This document shows positions 17,542 through 26,514 of a stretch of 64,000 nucleotides of DNA, piece by piece (position 1 is the stretch's first letter; each line of letters opens with the position of its first letter). The stretch is from a bacterium (GTDB lineage: Bacteria; Zhuqueibacterota; QNDG01; JAGLOF01): NCBI GenBank assembly GCA_023139105.1, contig JAGLOF010000068.1, forward strand, positions 1-64,000, written 5' to 3'. The notes under the pieces are model-generated. The model made no database searches. It was not told where the DNA came from and saw only the letters and a program-made list of their open reading frames with translations. A program made the position numbers and the translations under genes.

Positions 17542-18478
17542 ATTCGGATATTAGATCAATAAGTTTTTCATTAAATATCCTTACACCAACTGTATTTAAA
17601 TGATGCCAGTCATAATAATGTCTCTTGTCATCCAGGCTGATTAGATCGTTAAAATTATAATAAGTACCTACATTCTTCATCTTATTATCAAACTCATGGT
17701 TATTAGAATAGCATCTGTAAAACATCTGTGTGATGGGTGCCTGAACCAATACAATCTTCACACCTTGTTTTTCTAATAAAACAAATGCATCTTCAAGTGC
17801 CGCCAGTTGCCGTTTAAATACTTTGCCATTGAAATCCCACTTCTGACCATTTGTGACAGTATACTCGAAACGATCATTATATTGTAATGCTTTTTCTACA
17901 TGTCCACCCCTGATATATGTATCACCACCCTTTACAATATTCTCTTTAAAATCTTTATTTTTATTAAAAATATCTCTGTAAAAACCATAAATAAGTGTAT
18001 TGTAAACCATTAAGTGGCGTTGCTGGAATGCCATCTTGATTGAACCAAAGTCATTCCTGTCATTGGCAATAATATCCATGGAAGACTCAACGCCATCACT
18101 TGAAAACCCTTCAGCATTAACCTCATAGACTACCATTTTGGGATTGAGCTTATTCAAATATCGTTTAAGAAGAACTATGGTCTGCAAGGGTGTCTGGGCA
18201 CTGGATCCCAGATTAAATGAGCTCAGACCGTGTTCTTGAAAAATCCTTGTATCAAATCCACGATAGGCATGAGATGATCCTACAAATAATATATCAACAT
18301 CTTTAACTTCTTTAATATTTTGCAGCCTTGAGTAGAGATGGCCGTAAGACCCTATTTTATAATTTATGGTCTTTGTCAGATAGTATGGTGCATAATCACC
18401 CCAAAAAGCGAGTAAGACCGGATACACTATTACCGTAAAAAATGCAAATATCATTATTGTTTTTATAAAACGTTTCAT
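17540..18478 (-). CDS. SGNH-type acyl-transfer/esterase-like protein, MBOAT partner
   Basis: 312 residues. One N-terminal membrane helix (about 5-30) and a lumenal or periplasmic domain. The GxS block VDILFVGSSHAYRGFD gives the nucleophile Ser, NLGSSAQTP and EVNAEG follow, and the C-terminal DWHHLNTVGVRIF supplies the Asp-x-x-His pair, the pattern of AlgX/AlgJ/DltD-like SGNH enzymes. It begins 33 bases after the MBOAT gene, so both probably cooperate: the MBOAT protein moves an acyl group across the membrane and this protein transfers it to a polysaccharide or other envelope polymer. The target polymer cannot be inferred because no polymer synthesis gene is nearby. Confidence 0.8.
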   Translation of the reverse strand: MKRFIKTIMIFAFFTVIVYPVLLAFWGDYAPYYLTKTINYKIGSYGHLYSRLQNIKEVKDVDILFVGSSHAYRGFDTRIFQEHGLSSFNLGSSAQTPLQTIVLLKRYLNKLNPKMVVYEVNAEGFSSDGVESSMDIIANDRNDFGSIKMAFQQRHLMVYNTLIYGFYRDIFNKNKDFKENIVKGGDTYIRGGHVEKALQYNDRFEYTVTNGQKWDFNGKVFKRQLAALEDAFVLLEKQGVKIVLVQAPITQMFYRCYSNNHEFDNKMKNVGTYYNFNDLISLDDKRHYYDWHHLNTVGVRIFNEKLIDLISE

Positions 18479-18511
18479 GGGTGAAGCCCATCCTTCAACT
18501 TATCATAATTA

Positions 18512-19963
18512 TTAAAACTGAAAATAAATAAATGGCGTTTCAGTTGTTGAACTCAGCATTCCAATTAAAAATATAAGAATAATGTAAAAAGACCACCTGA
18601 TTGCTCTGTGGCGTTTAATACACCAATGTGCCAGGGCATACTGCCGTTCTCTTCCATGCCATTCGACAAGAATAAGACATGCAGTTAAAAAAATTGTAAT
18701 CCATGCACCACCGCCACCGGCAAAACGGGGGAATGTAAATAGAGAAGACGAGAATATCGTTGCCAAATAATTTACAGCATGTGTAACACTGTCTGCTCTG
18801 AAAAACACCCAGGCAATTACAACCGCTCCAAAAGTAAAAAACATACTGGCAAGTTCTTTAATATCCGGAAAGCGTTTACCATGAGCAATATTGCCAAGAT
18901 TATTCCTGTTTTTATTCAGCAATAATAATGGCAGGAAATATACTGCATTCAAAGCACCCCAGATGATAAAGGTCCAATTGGCACCATGCCAGAAACCGCT
19001 TACAATAAATATGATGAAAGTGTTCTTGATTTTCATCAACACTCCACCTCTGCTTCCACCCAATGGTATGTATAAATAATCTCTGAACCATGTTGAAAGA
19101 GAGATGTGCCAACGTCTCCAGAATTCAGCAATGTCCCTTGAAAAGTACGGGAATGCAAAGTTTTGCATTAAATCAAAACCAAAGAGTCTCGAAGTTCCTA
19201 TTGCAATATCAGAGTAACCGGAAAAATCGCCATATATCTGAAAAGTAAAGAATAACACACCAAGCACGAGTACACTGCCTGAATAATCACTGCTATTATT
19301 GAAGATTTGATTTGCATAGACGGCACAGCTATCTGCAATGACTATTTTCTTAAACAGTCCCCAGAGTATCTGTCTCAAGCCATCTACAGCCTTGTTGTAA
19401 TCAAAACTACGCTTTCTATAGAACTGGGGGAGCAAGTGCGTGGCTCTTTCAATAGGACCAGCTACCAATTGAGGGAAAAAACTCACAAATGCCGAAAACG
19501 CTATAAAATCTCTGGTTGGAACGAGCTTTCGTCTATAAATATCAATTGTATAACTTAAAGTTTGGAATGTATAAAAACTGATGCCCACCGGCAGTATAAC
19601 GTTCAAAGAATTTGGTCGAATCTCACTTCCAAAGAACGAAAAGGCAGTTACAAAATTATCCAGGAAGAAATTATAGTACTTGAAAAAACCAAGAAAACCA
19701 AGATTTACAAAGATACTGATGCAGAGCAAAATCTTCCGTTTGGCCTTATTGTCTTCCTTTGAAAGCCCTAATCCGACAACATAATCAATAATAGTGCTAA
19801 ACAGGATCAGTGATAAAAACCGCCAATCCCACCAGCCATAAAAAATATAGCTTGAGACAACGACCAATAAATTCTGAAGCCTCAAGTGTTTATTGGCAAC
19901 AAACCAATAAAGAATAAAGACTATGGGTAAAAATACTGCAAAATCAATTGAATTAAAGAGCAT
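18512..19963 (-). CDS. MBOAT-family O-acyltransferase (AlgI-like)
   Basis: 483 residues, about ten to twelve membrane helices. AlgI/PatA/DltB-type marks: LPVGISFYTFQTLSYTIDIYR, FPQLVAGPIERATHLLPQF, FGFDLMQNFAFPYFSRDIAEFWRRWHISLSTWFRDYLYIPLGG in outline, and the invariant His in VSGFWHGANWTFIIWG. Such proteins accept acyl groups from a cytoplasmic donor and pass them outward for O-acetylation of exopolysaccharide or similar polymers. First gene of a two-gene operon with the SGNH protein. Upstream, 19964-20382 separates it from the divergent DUF5686 gene. Confidence 0.93.
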   Translation of the reverse strand: MLFNSIDFAVFLPIVFILYWFVANKHLRLQNLLVVVSSYIFYGWWDWRFLSLILFSTIIDYVVGLGLSKEDNKAKRKILLCISIFVNLGFLGFFKYYNFFLDNFVTAFSFFGSEIRPNSLNVILPVGISFYTFQTLSYTIDIYRRKLVPTRDFIAFSAFVSFFPQLVAGPIERATHLLPQFYRKRSFDYNKAVDGLRQILWGLFKKIVIADSCAVYANQIFNNSSDYSGSVLVLGVLFFTFQIYGDFSGYSDIAIGTSRLFGFDLMQNFAFPYFSRDIAEFWRRWHISLSTWFRDYLYIPLGGSRGGVLMKIKNTFIIFIVSGFWHGANWTFIIWGALNAVYFLPLLLLNKNRNNLGNIAHGKRFPDIKELASMFFTFGAVVIAWVFFRADSVTHAVNYLATIFSSSLFTFPRFAGGGGAWITIFLTACLILVEWHGRERQYALAHWCIKRHRAIRWSFYIILIFLIGMLSSTTETPFIYFQF

Positions 19964-20382
19964 TTTGCCTACCTACAATTAATAACACCATTATCATTAC
20001 AAAACAACCTATACTCCGGACAACACAATTTAGCTTAAAAAACCATGCATTTAGTAGAATATACTATTCATATTTTGAGTAACTTGAATATAAGTCATTT
20101 ATTTTGACTTTCAAAAATATTTTACTCTTTTTTTGGCTCTTCCAGGTATTCTATGGATTAAAATTTAAAATACCCGTGTTTGAACAGCAGAACACCGAAT
20201 GTAGAATTCCCAAGGAGTTCTTACTTCGATATTCGAAATTGGATATTGGATATTAATTTTATATATGACCTGAAAATATTATGGGAACTCAATCCCCTCA
20301 CAGTCGTATGCCATATATCACTTTTTTCAAACAAAATGTAGAATTCAGGCTCTTTTAATTTCGATGCCAACATGGAGGTTTC
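19964..20382. other. Divergent intergenic region with repeat copy
   Basis: 419 AT-rich bases. They contain one copy of a ~53-bp direct repeat (20134-20186), whose second copy lies after the DUF5686 gene, and a short GATATTNGAAATTGG-like repeat at about 20228-20257. Promoters for both flanking genes must be here but I cannot place them confidently. Confidence 0.45.
20134..20186 (+). repeat. 53-bp direct repeat, left copy
   Basis: Matches 22808-22860 with about six mismatches (shared core TATGGATTAAAATTTA, then AATACCC and TGTTTGAACA). The two copies flank the single gene 20383-22749 in the same orientation. Confidence 0.75.
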
Positions 20383-22749
20383 ATGCTTAAACGAACAATT
20401 ATCTTAATATTCATATTATCTTCAAATTTTATAATGGCCCAAACTACTATATCAGGTACAATAAAAGATATGGAAACAAGCACTCCACTGGGTTATACTA
20501 ATATTCAAGTTAAAGATAGTTATCAGGGAACAATCACTAATAAAGACGGATTATTTACACTACAGCTTACCCAGATGCCAGCCATTTTGATCATACGATT
20601 CATAGGTTATGAGACAGTCGAGATAGAAATCTCACAAGATACACCCATGCCAATAAATATAAGACTCAATCCTGTTGCAGTACATGCACCGGCCATTGTG
20701 GTTACAGCCGACGATCCTGCAATTGGCATCATGGCACAGGTGATAAAAAAGAAGGCTCAATGGCGAAAAGACTTATCCTCATATAAAGCAGAAGCATACA
20801 CCAGAGCCGTTCTGGAAAATGATACATCCATAGTCTCCATCTCAGAATCCACTTCTGAAGTCTTTTGGCATGCAGAAAAAGGATCACGTGAAGTTGTACA
20901 CTCCCGCCGTGAAACATCTAACATTACTGCAGATGATAACTTTGCATTTGCAGGCTTCATACCAAACCTGCTGGATGATGACATTGAAATCATGCAGTTC
21001 AGGATGATCGGCCCTACCCACCCTGATGCACTGCGCCACTACCACTTTAAGATGACGGGTGAAAGACGCATGGGCGACAAAACTGTTGTTGATATCAAAT
21101 TATGGCCCAAAAATAAATTGCAACCGACTTTTACAGGTCGTATTTCCATACTTTGGGAAGACAAGGCCGTTATAGATATGGATGTAAAGCCCAACGATGC
21201 CATGTTATTTCCAGTGCCAATCCAGGAAGTAAACATGCATTTCAGGCAGCAGTATTCAAACTTTGGCGGTAAATTCTGGTTTCCGGTTGATGTGCGTATT
21301 GAGGGTGAGTTGAAAATTGGAATGACAGGACTCTCATTCCCCGCTATCAAGTATTCTCAGGTCTCAGGATTAACCAGATATGTTGTCAACCAACCCCTGC
21401 CGGATTCATTATACGCAGGGGATGAATTTATAATAGTTGACTCTCTGGCCTCTCAAAATGACAGCCTGCTTATAGCTGCTGTGGCAAAAGTTCCATTGAC
21501 TGTAGATGAATCTACTGCATACTCTACACTGGACTCTACAATGACATTGGCCCGGGCCTTTAAGCCTAGCGGCCCCCTGGCACGTTTTGTGGATATTGAA
21601 GTCTCTGATGAAGGCGATGGCCCCTATAACGCCAGTGATTCCGGATCTATGTTTAAAGGATTTTCACCCGCATTCCTATACAATAGAGTTGATGGAATAC
21701 GCCTGGGAGCCACGTGGGAAAGGCGATTTTTCAAGCGGATAATGCTTAAAGGCCACGGCGGATATTCGTTTGGACTGAAACGGGGATCCGGGGGAGCTGA
21801 GATTGAATCCCGCCTGGCACGCCGCCTGTATCTGGATGTTGCATGGGCAAATGAATCTGCTCCATGGCAGGGATCCTGGAATCTTTCTCAAACTGTAAAC
21901 AGCATACTAAACCTGTCCGGAGGCCGTGATCACTTTGACTGGCTATGGCGTAAAGGTTGGAAAACAGAGCTCTCTTACAAAATCCCCAAAATAAGAAGCA
22001 GCATCAAAGTAGGCGCACAAGATTGGACACATGAAGCCCTTGACAAAACCAGTGAATGGGGAATATTCAACAAGAATCGCATACAACGCGCTAATCCGGC
22101 CCCCCTCACTTCACAATTAAGAACACTAAATGCCACATGGGTATTGGGTGGTGAATACATCCCCTGGGGCACAGTAGGAAATAATAGATTTGAGCTCAGA
22201 GTTGAGCACTCAAATCCTGACATTTGGCAGTCAGATGCAGATTATACACGTTTTGACGCCTTCTGGGAGGGCCGCCTGCCTACATTCCTTCGTCGCCGCT
22301 TTCTGCCCCTAGCCCTCGATTTCCGTGTAACAGCAGGAACATCAACAGGGATACTACCTACGGAACGACTCTTTACAATGGATGGCCGCATTGGTGCATT
22401 CACTCCCTTTGGCACATTCAGAACGCTTAAAGGCGGCAGGCTTCAAGGCGATACGTATATTGGCATCTTCTGGGAACATCACTTCCGTACTGTTCCCTTT
22501 GAGATAGTGGGACTGCGCAGTCTGGCAAAAAAAGGACTGGGTATCCTGCTGCACGGTGCCAGTGGCCGCACCTGGCTGGATGCAGAACGCCAGTCTCAGT
22601 TCACTCATGACTTTGAGTACTGGAATGAATGGAAACATGAGATAGGATTATCACTAACCGGTATTTTTGACATTTTCCGCTTTGACCTTACAAAACGTAT
22701 TGGCGGGCAGGGGCTATGGGCCGGCATCTCCGTGGCACGTATCTTTTAA
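20383..22749 (+). CDS. Outer-membrane DUF5686-like protein with carboxypeptidase-regulatory N-terminus
   Basis: 788 residues. Signal peptide about 1-20 (cleaved near IMAQ). Residues 22-105 are a CarboxypepD_reg-like beta-sandwich (ISGTIKDMETSTPLGYTNIQ, then GTITNKDGLFTL and IRFIGYETVEIEI). The rest is the long beta-rich region typical of DUF5686 proteins, ending in an aromatic barrel-like C-terminus (GQGLWAGISVARIF). No TonB plug domain is visible. Function is unknown for the family; an outer-membrane location is inferred. It is a single gene, flanked by direct repeats and ending in a strong terminator. Confidence 0.82.
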   Translation: MLKRTIILIFILSSNFIMAQTTISGTIKDMETSTPLGYTNIQVKDSYQGTITNKDGLFTLQLTQMPAILIIRFIGYETVEIEISQDTPMPINIRLNPVAVHAPAIVVTADDPAIGIMAQVIKKKAQWRKDLSSYKAEAYTRAVLENDTSIVSISESTSEVFWHAEKGSREVVHSRRETSNITADDNFAFAGFIPNLLDDDIEIMQFRMIGPTHPDALRHYHFKMTGERRMGDKTVVDIKLWPKNKLQPTFTGRISILWEDKAVIDMDVKPNDAMLFPVPIQEVNMHFRQQYSNFGGKFWFPVDVRIEGELKIGMTGLSFPAIKYSQVSGLTRYVVNQPLPDSLYAGDEFIIVDSLASQNDSLLIAAVAKVPLTVDESTAYSTLDSTMTLARAFKPSGPLARFVDIEVSDEGDGPYNASDSGSMFKGFSPAFLYNRVDGIRLGATWERRFFKRIMLKGHGGYSFGLKRGSGGAEIESRLARRLYLDVAWANESAPWQGSWNLSQTVNSILNLSGGRDHFDWLWRKGWKTELSYKIPKIRSSIKVGAQDWTHEALDKTSEWGIFNKNRIQRANPAPLTSQLRTLNATWVLGGEYIPWGTVGNNRFELRVEHSNPDIWQSDADYTRFDAFWEGRLPTFLRRRFLPLALDFRVTAGTSTGILPTERLFTMDGRIGAFTPFGTFRTLKGGRLQGDTYIGIFWEHHFRTVPFEIVGLRSLAKKGLGILLHGASGRTWLDAERQSQFTHDFEYWNEWKHEIGLSLTGIFDIFRFDLTKRIGGQGLWAGISVARIF

Positions 22750-22768
22750 TAATAACTGCAATAATCAT

Positions 22769-22807
22769 AAAGATCCCGGACATGTTAAATGTCCGGGATC
22801 TTTTTTT
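22769..22807 (+). terminator. Terminator of DUF5686-like gene
   Basis: AAAGATCCCGGACAT (22769-22783) is perfectly complementary to 22789-22803 (15 bp) with loop GTTAA and an overlapping T7 tract to 22807. Confidence 0.95.
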
Positions 22808-22860
22808 CGGTTCTTCCAAGCATCCTATGGATTAAAATTTATAATACCCCTGTTTGAACA
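22808..22860 (+). repeat. 53-bp direct repeat, right copy
   Basis: Second copy of the repeat at 20134-20186, directly abutting the terminator of the DUF5686-like gene. Confidence 0.75.
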
Positions 22861-22899
22861 TAGTTGCATAAGTTAATGGACAGTTCCTGCTGAACTTTT

Positions 22900-23040
22900 A
22901 GGAGACTGCCGCAGTCGTCCTGAAGGAGCGGACTCCTTCGCAGTGACAGGTGGAGTTGAGTAAAGAGCAGGAGCATTGCGATTCCCTTGCGATCCTTGCG
23001 ACGGATCTCTAAATGAAATTTAATTGCCGGAAGAGCCTTT
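22900..23040. repeat. GC-richer dispersed intergenic repeat fragment
   Basis: Segments such as GCGGACTCCTTCGCAGTGACAG and TTGCGATCCTTGCGACGGAT resemble the palindromic TTGCGAGG...CTCGCAATGACA elements found between genes in many environmental genomes; a clearer relative occurs at about 39195-39245. There is no credible coding content in this stretch. Confidence 0.4.
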
Positions 23041-23070
23041 TTTCCAGATGTATAAAACATCCTCTGTATC

Positions 23071-23154
23071 GATTTGTCATTTGCTATTTGTTATTTGCCA
23101 TTTGGATCTTGTCATTTGCTATTTGTAATTTGTTTTTTGTTATTTGGAACTTGG
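23071..23154. repeat. ATTTGNN heptamer array
   Basis: Twelve consecutive 7-base units in register (GATTTGT CATTTGC and so on), two of them with a base change in the core. It lies between the DUF5686-like gene and the stop of the convergent solenoid gene. Confidence 0.85.
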
Positions 23155-23219
23155 AATTTCTATCCATACACTGAGTTCAAAATATTCAATTAATTCAGCT
23201 CTATACTGTACCCACCTCT

Positions 23220-24839
23220 CTACTCTTTCCGAATTGTAATATCATGCGTGGTCTCTATAACAACAGAGACAGCATCCTTATCTACTCCATCGGGAAGCAC
23301 ATGACGACCATCATCATTCAAATAAACAGGCCAGTCACATTTAATCTTGCCATATTGTGTATTAGCACGGATTGCTGCCTTTGTTTGACGTGGCATTGAT
23401 AGTTTTACCGGCTTGTAGGTTGTTATAAGTTCGATTCTTGCGCCCCTGGGCAGACTCTGAATATCAGACACTTCAATGGGGCTGCTCTTACCATTTACCA
23501 GAATATTACCGGATGTACGCTTTAAAATTACATATTTATATGAATTATTGATGCATACGTCGCCATGCACACCATCAGCCAATACAGCACTTGAATTTGC
23601 AGCGATATCCAATGTCCCGTGAATATTTTTTACTTCCACAGGCTTGTACGATGTTTGAATATCAACTGGGCCTTCAATATCTTCAACAAAAATCCCGGAA
23701 GAATTCCCTCGAATATCCAGACTACCCTTCACTCCATACACAGAAATAGGTTTGTATGATGATTCCAGAGAGACATCAGCACCTATATTTTTTATATCAA
23801 TTTGAGAAGATCCTGCATCTATCTCAAGCCGGCCCGCTATATCAGAGGCATCTACAGACTTATAAGATGTACGTATATTACAAGTTTCACCAACACCATG
23901 AACCTGCACATTAGCCGACTGGCTGATAATATCCAGACGGCCTCTTACACTGTCCACTTGAATTCTTTTATAACTCGATTCAATTTTTGCATCTCCTGTA
24001 ACATTGCTAACATCTACTGTTGAACTACTTGCTTTTATATGCAGATCTCCATCAATATCTTCCAGCCTGACACTCTTATAACTGGTAATTACTTCACAGT
24101 GGCCATGGACGCTTTTCCCAGTGACATCAGAAGACTGGGTATCTATTAGCAGCATGCCTTTAATGTTTTCAAAATTGATCGGCTTGTAACTGCTGACAAT
24201 TTCCACATCACCGCCAATATCAACAACATCGACCGAACCACTGGAATTCCTAATATTGAGTGTACCATTAAAATTATCAATAAATACAGGTTTATAACTA
24301 TTCTTTAGATAAAGGTTCCCACCTCCACCTTCAATATGTACTTCACCCGATTGATTTTCAATTTCCAGTCTTCCGTTAATGTTTTTGACTTCCACATCAC
24401 CATACTTATTATCCAGCTCAATATCCATTTTCTCAGGCAGAGTAATTTCCAATTCAATTGATACGGAAGCATTATCACCATCTCTGAAAAGATCACGCAG
24501 AAAACCGCCTTTTGATTTAAAGCGCGGCACATCCAATATCAACTTATAACCCCGCCTGTAAGAGCGCAATAAAAGACTACATCGCTCAAAATAGGCTTTA
24601 ATTGCATCATCATTACGATGACGGACCTCAATACGCGCTATCACTGATATTTCATTAACTTCACTATTTGATATATAAATATCTGCCCGCGTATCATTGA
24701 TAACCAGCAGGCTGCCGGATTTGACGGCAAGCTTTTGTGTTAGTGTCCGTGTCTTTACTGAACCACTTTTATTATTGGCTATTGCTATATTTATGACACC
24801 CATCAAACACAATACTGCTATCATCCCTCGTCTCATCAT
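23220..24839 (-). CDS. Exported beta-solenoid protein, DUF4097-like, with SYK repeats
   Basis: 539 residues. Signal peptide about 1-22. Residues 30-125 form a globular start (GSLLVINDTRADIYIS). From about 128 to 480 there are repeated ~21-residue coils arranged as ~42-residue doublets: one coil has the consensus SSxVxVxxVxGDVxI and the next SYKPIxVxxIxGxLxI. I count nine S/T-YK coils (NSYKPV, SSYKPI, TSYKSV, SSYKRI and so on). The pattern fits a right-handed beta-solenoid as in DUF4097 putative adhesins. It is the third gene after an ECF sigma factor and its anti-sigma, 21 bases downstream, so is probably the output or signal partner of that regulator. Ligand and location beyond export are unknown. 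Confidence 0.82.
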   Translation of the reverse strand: MMRRGMIAVLCLMGVINIAIANNKSGSVKTRTLTQKLAVKSGSLLVINDTRADIYISNSEVNEISVIARIEVRHRNDDAIKAYFERCSLLLRSYRRGYKLILDVPRFKSKGGFLRDLFRDGDNASVSIELEITLPEKMDIELDNKYGDVEVKNINGRLEIENQSGEVHIEGGGGNLYLKNSYKPVFIDNFNGTLNIRNSSGSVDVVDIGGDVEIVSSYKPINFENIKGMLLIDTQSSDVTGKSVHGHCEVITSYKSVRLEDIDGDLHIKASSSTVDVSNVTGDAKIESSYKRIQVDSVRGRLDIISQSANVQVHGVGETCNIRTSYKSVDASDIAGRLEIDAGSSQIDIKNIGADVSLESSYKPISVYGVKGSLDIRGNSSGIFVEDIEGPVDIQTSYKPVEVKNIHGTLDIAANSSAVLADGVHGDVCINNSYKYVILKRTSGNILVNGKSSPIEVSDIQSLPRGARIELITTYKPVKLSMPRQTKAAIRANTQYGKIKCDWPVYLNDDGRHVLPDGVDKDAVSVVIETTHDITIRKE

Positions 24840-24860
24840 GACATTCTCCTTCTATAGATT

Positions 24861-25508
24861 TTATATATTAACTGCATCTTTCATCTCAGCAATCTGAGGT
24901 GATCTATACTGCAGCATCTCTTCAAGTATCATCTTCTTTTCTTCCAGGACGTCAAGAAGATCTTTTCGCAGATGACGATTACCCGGATTTGTTCTCAATG
25001 CTTCACGCACATTAGCTATCTGTACATCCAAATTTTCCAGATAATCACGGTAGCGCAGCCTGTCATCAAGCGTCAATGATGCGCTATGGACTCTGGCACG
25101 ACCGGTAAGCTCTGAAATAGAATAAACGAAGGTATTTTCACGATTCTCCAATCTACTAATTGCTCCGGAACTCAAAGTACCACCTACGTTGATTGTATCT
25201 CTGACGCCTAATCCATAGCCCAGGCCCAAACCAACAATCAGCACTGCGGCTATGCGCCCGGCCCATTTCCATATATCAGAGTGAAACAGCTTCATACGCG
25301 GCCTGCCGGCCTCATTTTCCAACGCAGATTCAATTGAGTCCCACAAGTCCTCACCCGCCAGCGGTATCGCAGCATGGCGCAGCTGATCTTCTATTACAGC
25401 ATCCTCTGCCGCAGCCTTTTGGCAGGTATCACATATCAGCAAGTGTGCTTGCCAGCTCGTTTCATCCATACTACCCGTATGATAGGCAAGGTAATGTTTA
25501 CAGATCAT
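24861..25508 (-). CDS. Anti-sigma factor, zinc-finger (zf-HC2) and membrane helix
   Basis: 215 residues. The N-terminal zinc-binding segment carries HLLICDTC (His-x3-Cys-x2-Cys) near residues 42-49. One membrane helix lies at about 80-103 (WAGRIAAVLIVGLGLGYGLG), then a periplasmic region with coiled-coil character at 145-205. This is the usual layout of a membrane anti-sigma that holds an ECF sigma at the N-terminus. It begins 18 bases after the sigma gene stop and precedes the solenoid gene by 21 bases: one operon. Confidence 0.87.
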   Translation of the reverse strand: MICKHYLAYHTGSMDETSWQAHLLICDTCQKAAAEDAVIEDQLRHAAIPLAGEDLWDSIESALENEAGRPRMKLFHSDIWKWAGRIAAVLIVGLGLGYGLGVRDTINVGGTLSSGAISRLENRENTFVYSISELTGRARVHSASLTLDDRLRYRDYLENLDVQIANVREALRTNPGNRHLRKDLLDVLEEKKMILEEMLQYRSPQIAEMKDAVNI

Positions 25509-25526
25509 AATCTACCCTTCTTGAAC

Positions 25527-26027
25527 TTACGACAACACCGCCCTCAACTTCTGTCGTGCATGAAAAATATTTGACTTAACTCCACCCGGACTGATCCCCA
25601 GAGCAGATGCAATTTCATCCTGCTTCATTGCAGAAATTGTATGCAGCACAAAACAGGCACGCTGGCGTTCAGGCAGATCCGCAATTGCAGCATCCAACGT
25701 CATTTTCAACTCAGGATCCGGCGTATCAACTATGGCTAATAACTGAATATTCTCTGATGTCTCCGGCCGACGTTTTGCAAGAATATCCAGGCAGACACGA
25801 ATATGAATCCGATGCAGCCAAGTAGAAAAACGGGAACGCCCTTCAAAACTGCTAATAGAACGATAGACACGAATGAAAGTGTTTTGAACCGCATCCTCGG
25901 CGTCAGCATCATTTCCCAACATACGCCTGGCAACCACAAGGAGCGACTGACCGTAATTATCATAGATATATCGATACGCCCTGGCATCACCGGATTGACA
26001 TTTTTTTATAGCAGCTGCTTCCTGCAT
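25527..26027 (-). CDS. ECF (sigma-70 family, group 4) RNA polymerase sigma factor
   Basis: 166 residues. Region 2: YRYIYDNYGQSLLVVARRMLG with DAEDAVQNTFIRVYRSISSF; region 4: LPERQRACFVLHTISAMKQDEIASALGISPGGVKSNIFHARQKL. There is no region 1 or 3. It directs transcription of an envelope-type regulon and probably its own operon. It is first of three genes with anti-sigma and solenoid protein, the same order as the cassette at 39707-42479. The upstream 26028-26487 is dominated by repeats. Confidence 0.95.
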   Translation of the reverse strand: MQEAAAIKKCQSGDARAYRYIYDNYGQSLLVVARRMLGNDADAEDAVQNTFIRVYRSISSFEGRSRFSTWLHRIHIRVCLDILAKRRPETSENIQLLAIVDTPDPELKMTLDAAIADLPERQRACFVLHTISAMKQDEIASALGISPGGVKSNIFHARQKLRAVLS

Positions 26028-26119
26028 ACACTCCTTTTTGCTCTACTTATCTGTTAGACCGGCGAGATAAGGAAAAGGTTTAATCGATTTCTTGAAAAAT
26101 ATCTTTGGGACTAATTGTT

Positions 26120-26206
26120 TATATATCGCCCTTTCAGGGCTGGATGTTTTTTAATTCCATACCCCGGGCGATGCCCGGGGCTGGTATGTATTGCCCTTTC
26201 AGGGCA
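26120..26206. repeat. Composite palindromic repeat (GCCCTTTCAGGGC / CCCCGGGC)
   Basis: Two copies of GCCCTTTCAGGGC (26128-26140 and 26193-26205) surround CCCCGGGCG-ATG-CCCGGGG (26162-26180). Each is self-complementary, so several stable hairpins can form. The arrangement resembles REP/BIME-like intergenic elements of Bacteroidetes and Planctomycetes genomes. Confidence 0.8.
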
Positions 26207-26336
26207 AGAGATCTGTCTTTTAAGGGTAAGTTCATGGCACTATTTCCAAAAGGCCTGTCTAAAATCTCCTATAACCTACGACCAGCATACACATATTTTC
26301 TAATTTACACACTCGGTTAAACATCGATCCATTTAT

Positions 26337-26441
26337 TTTTTGCTTTTTGGTATTTGCTATTTGCTATTTGGTATTTGCTATTTGTCTTTTGGAATTTGGA
26401 ATTTGTTTTTTGTTATTTGCTATTTGCTTTTTGCTTTTTAC
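26337..26441. repeat. ATTTGNN heptamer array, 15 units
   Basis: Fifteen contiguous 7-base units without indels (TATTTGC TATTTGC TATTTGG and so on). The core WTTTG is kept while the two linking bases vary within a small set. It ends about 50 bases before sppA. Confidence 0.92.
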
Positions 26442-26514
26442 CATCCCTCCTTGACTTCAAGTAAATATTTACTTAAAATTAAGCACTATGTCAAATGGAA
26501 ATAACGGAGTATCT

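Larger units (their letters stand above)
26028..26514. other. Repeat-filled divergent intergenic region
   Basis: It contains a composite palindromic element (26120-26206) and a perfect-register heptamer array (26337-26441), leaving little unique DNA for the promoters of the sigma operon and sppA. Short reading frames on the plus strand here (26105-26320) translate the palindromes and are not genes. Confidence 0.55.
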
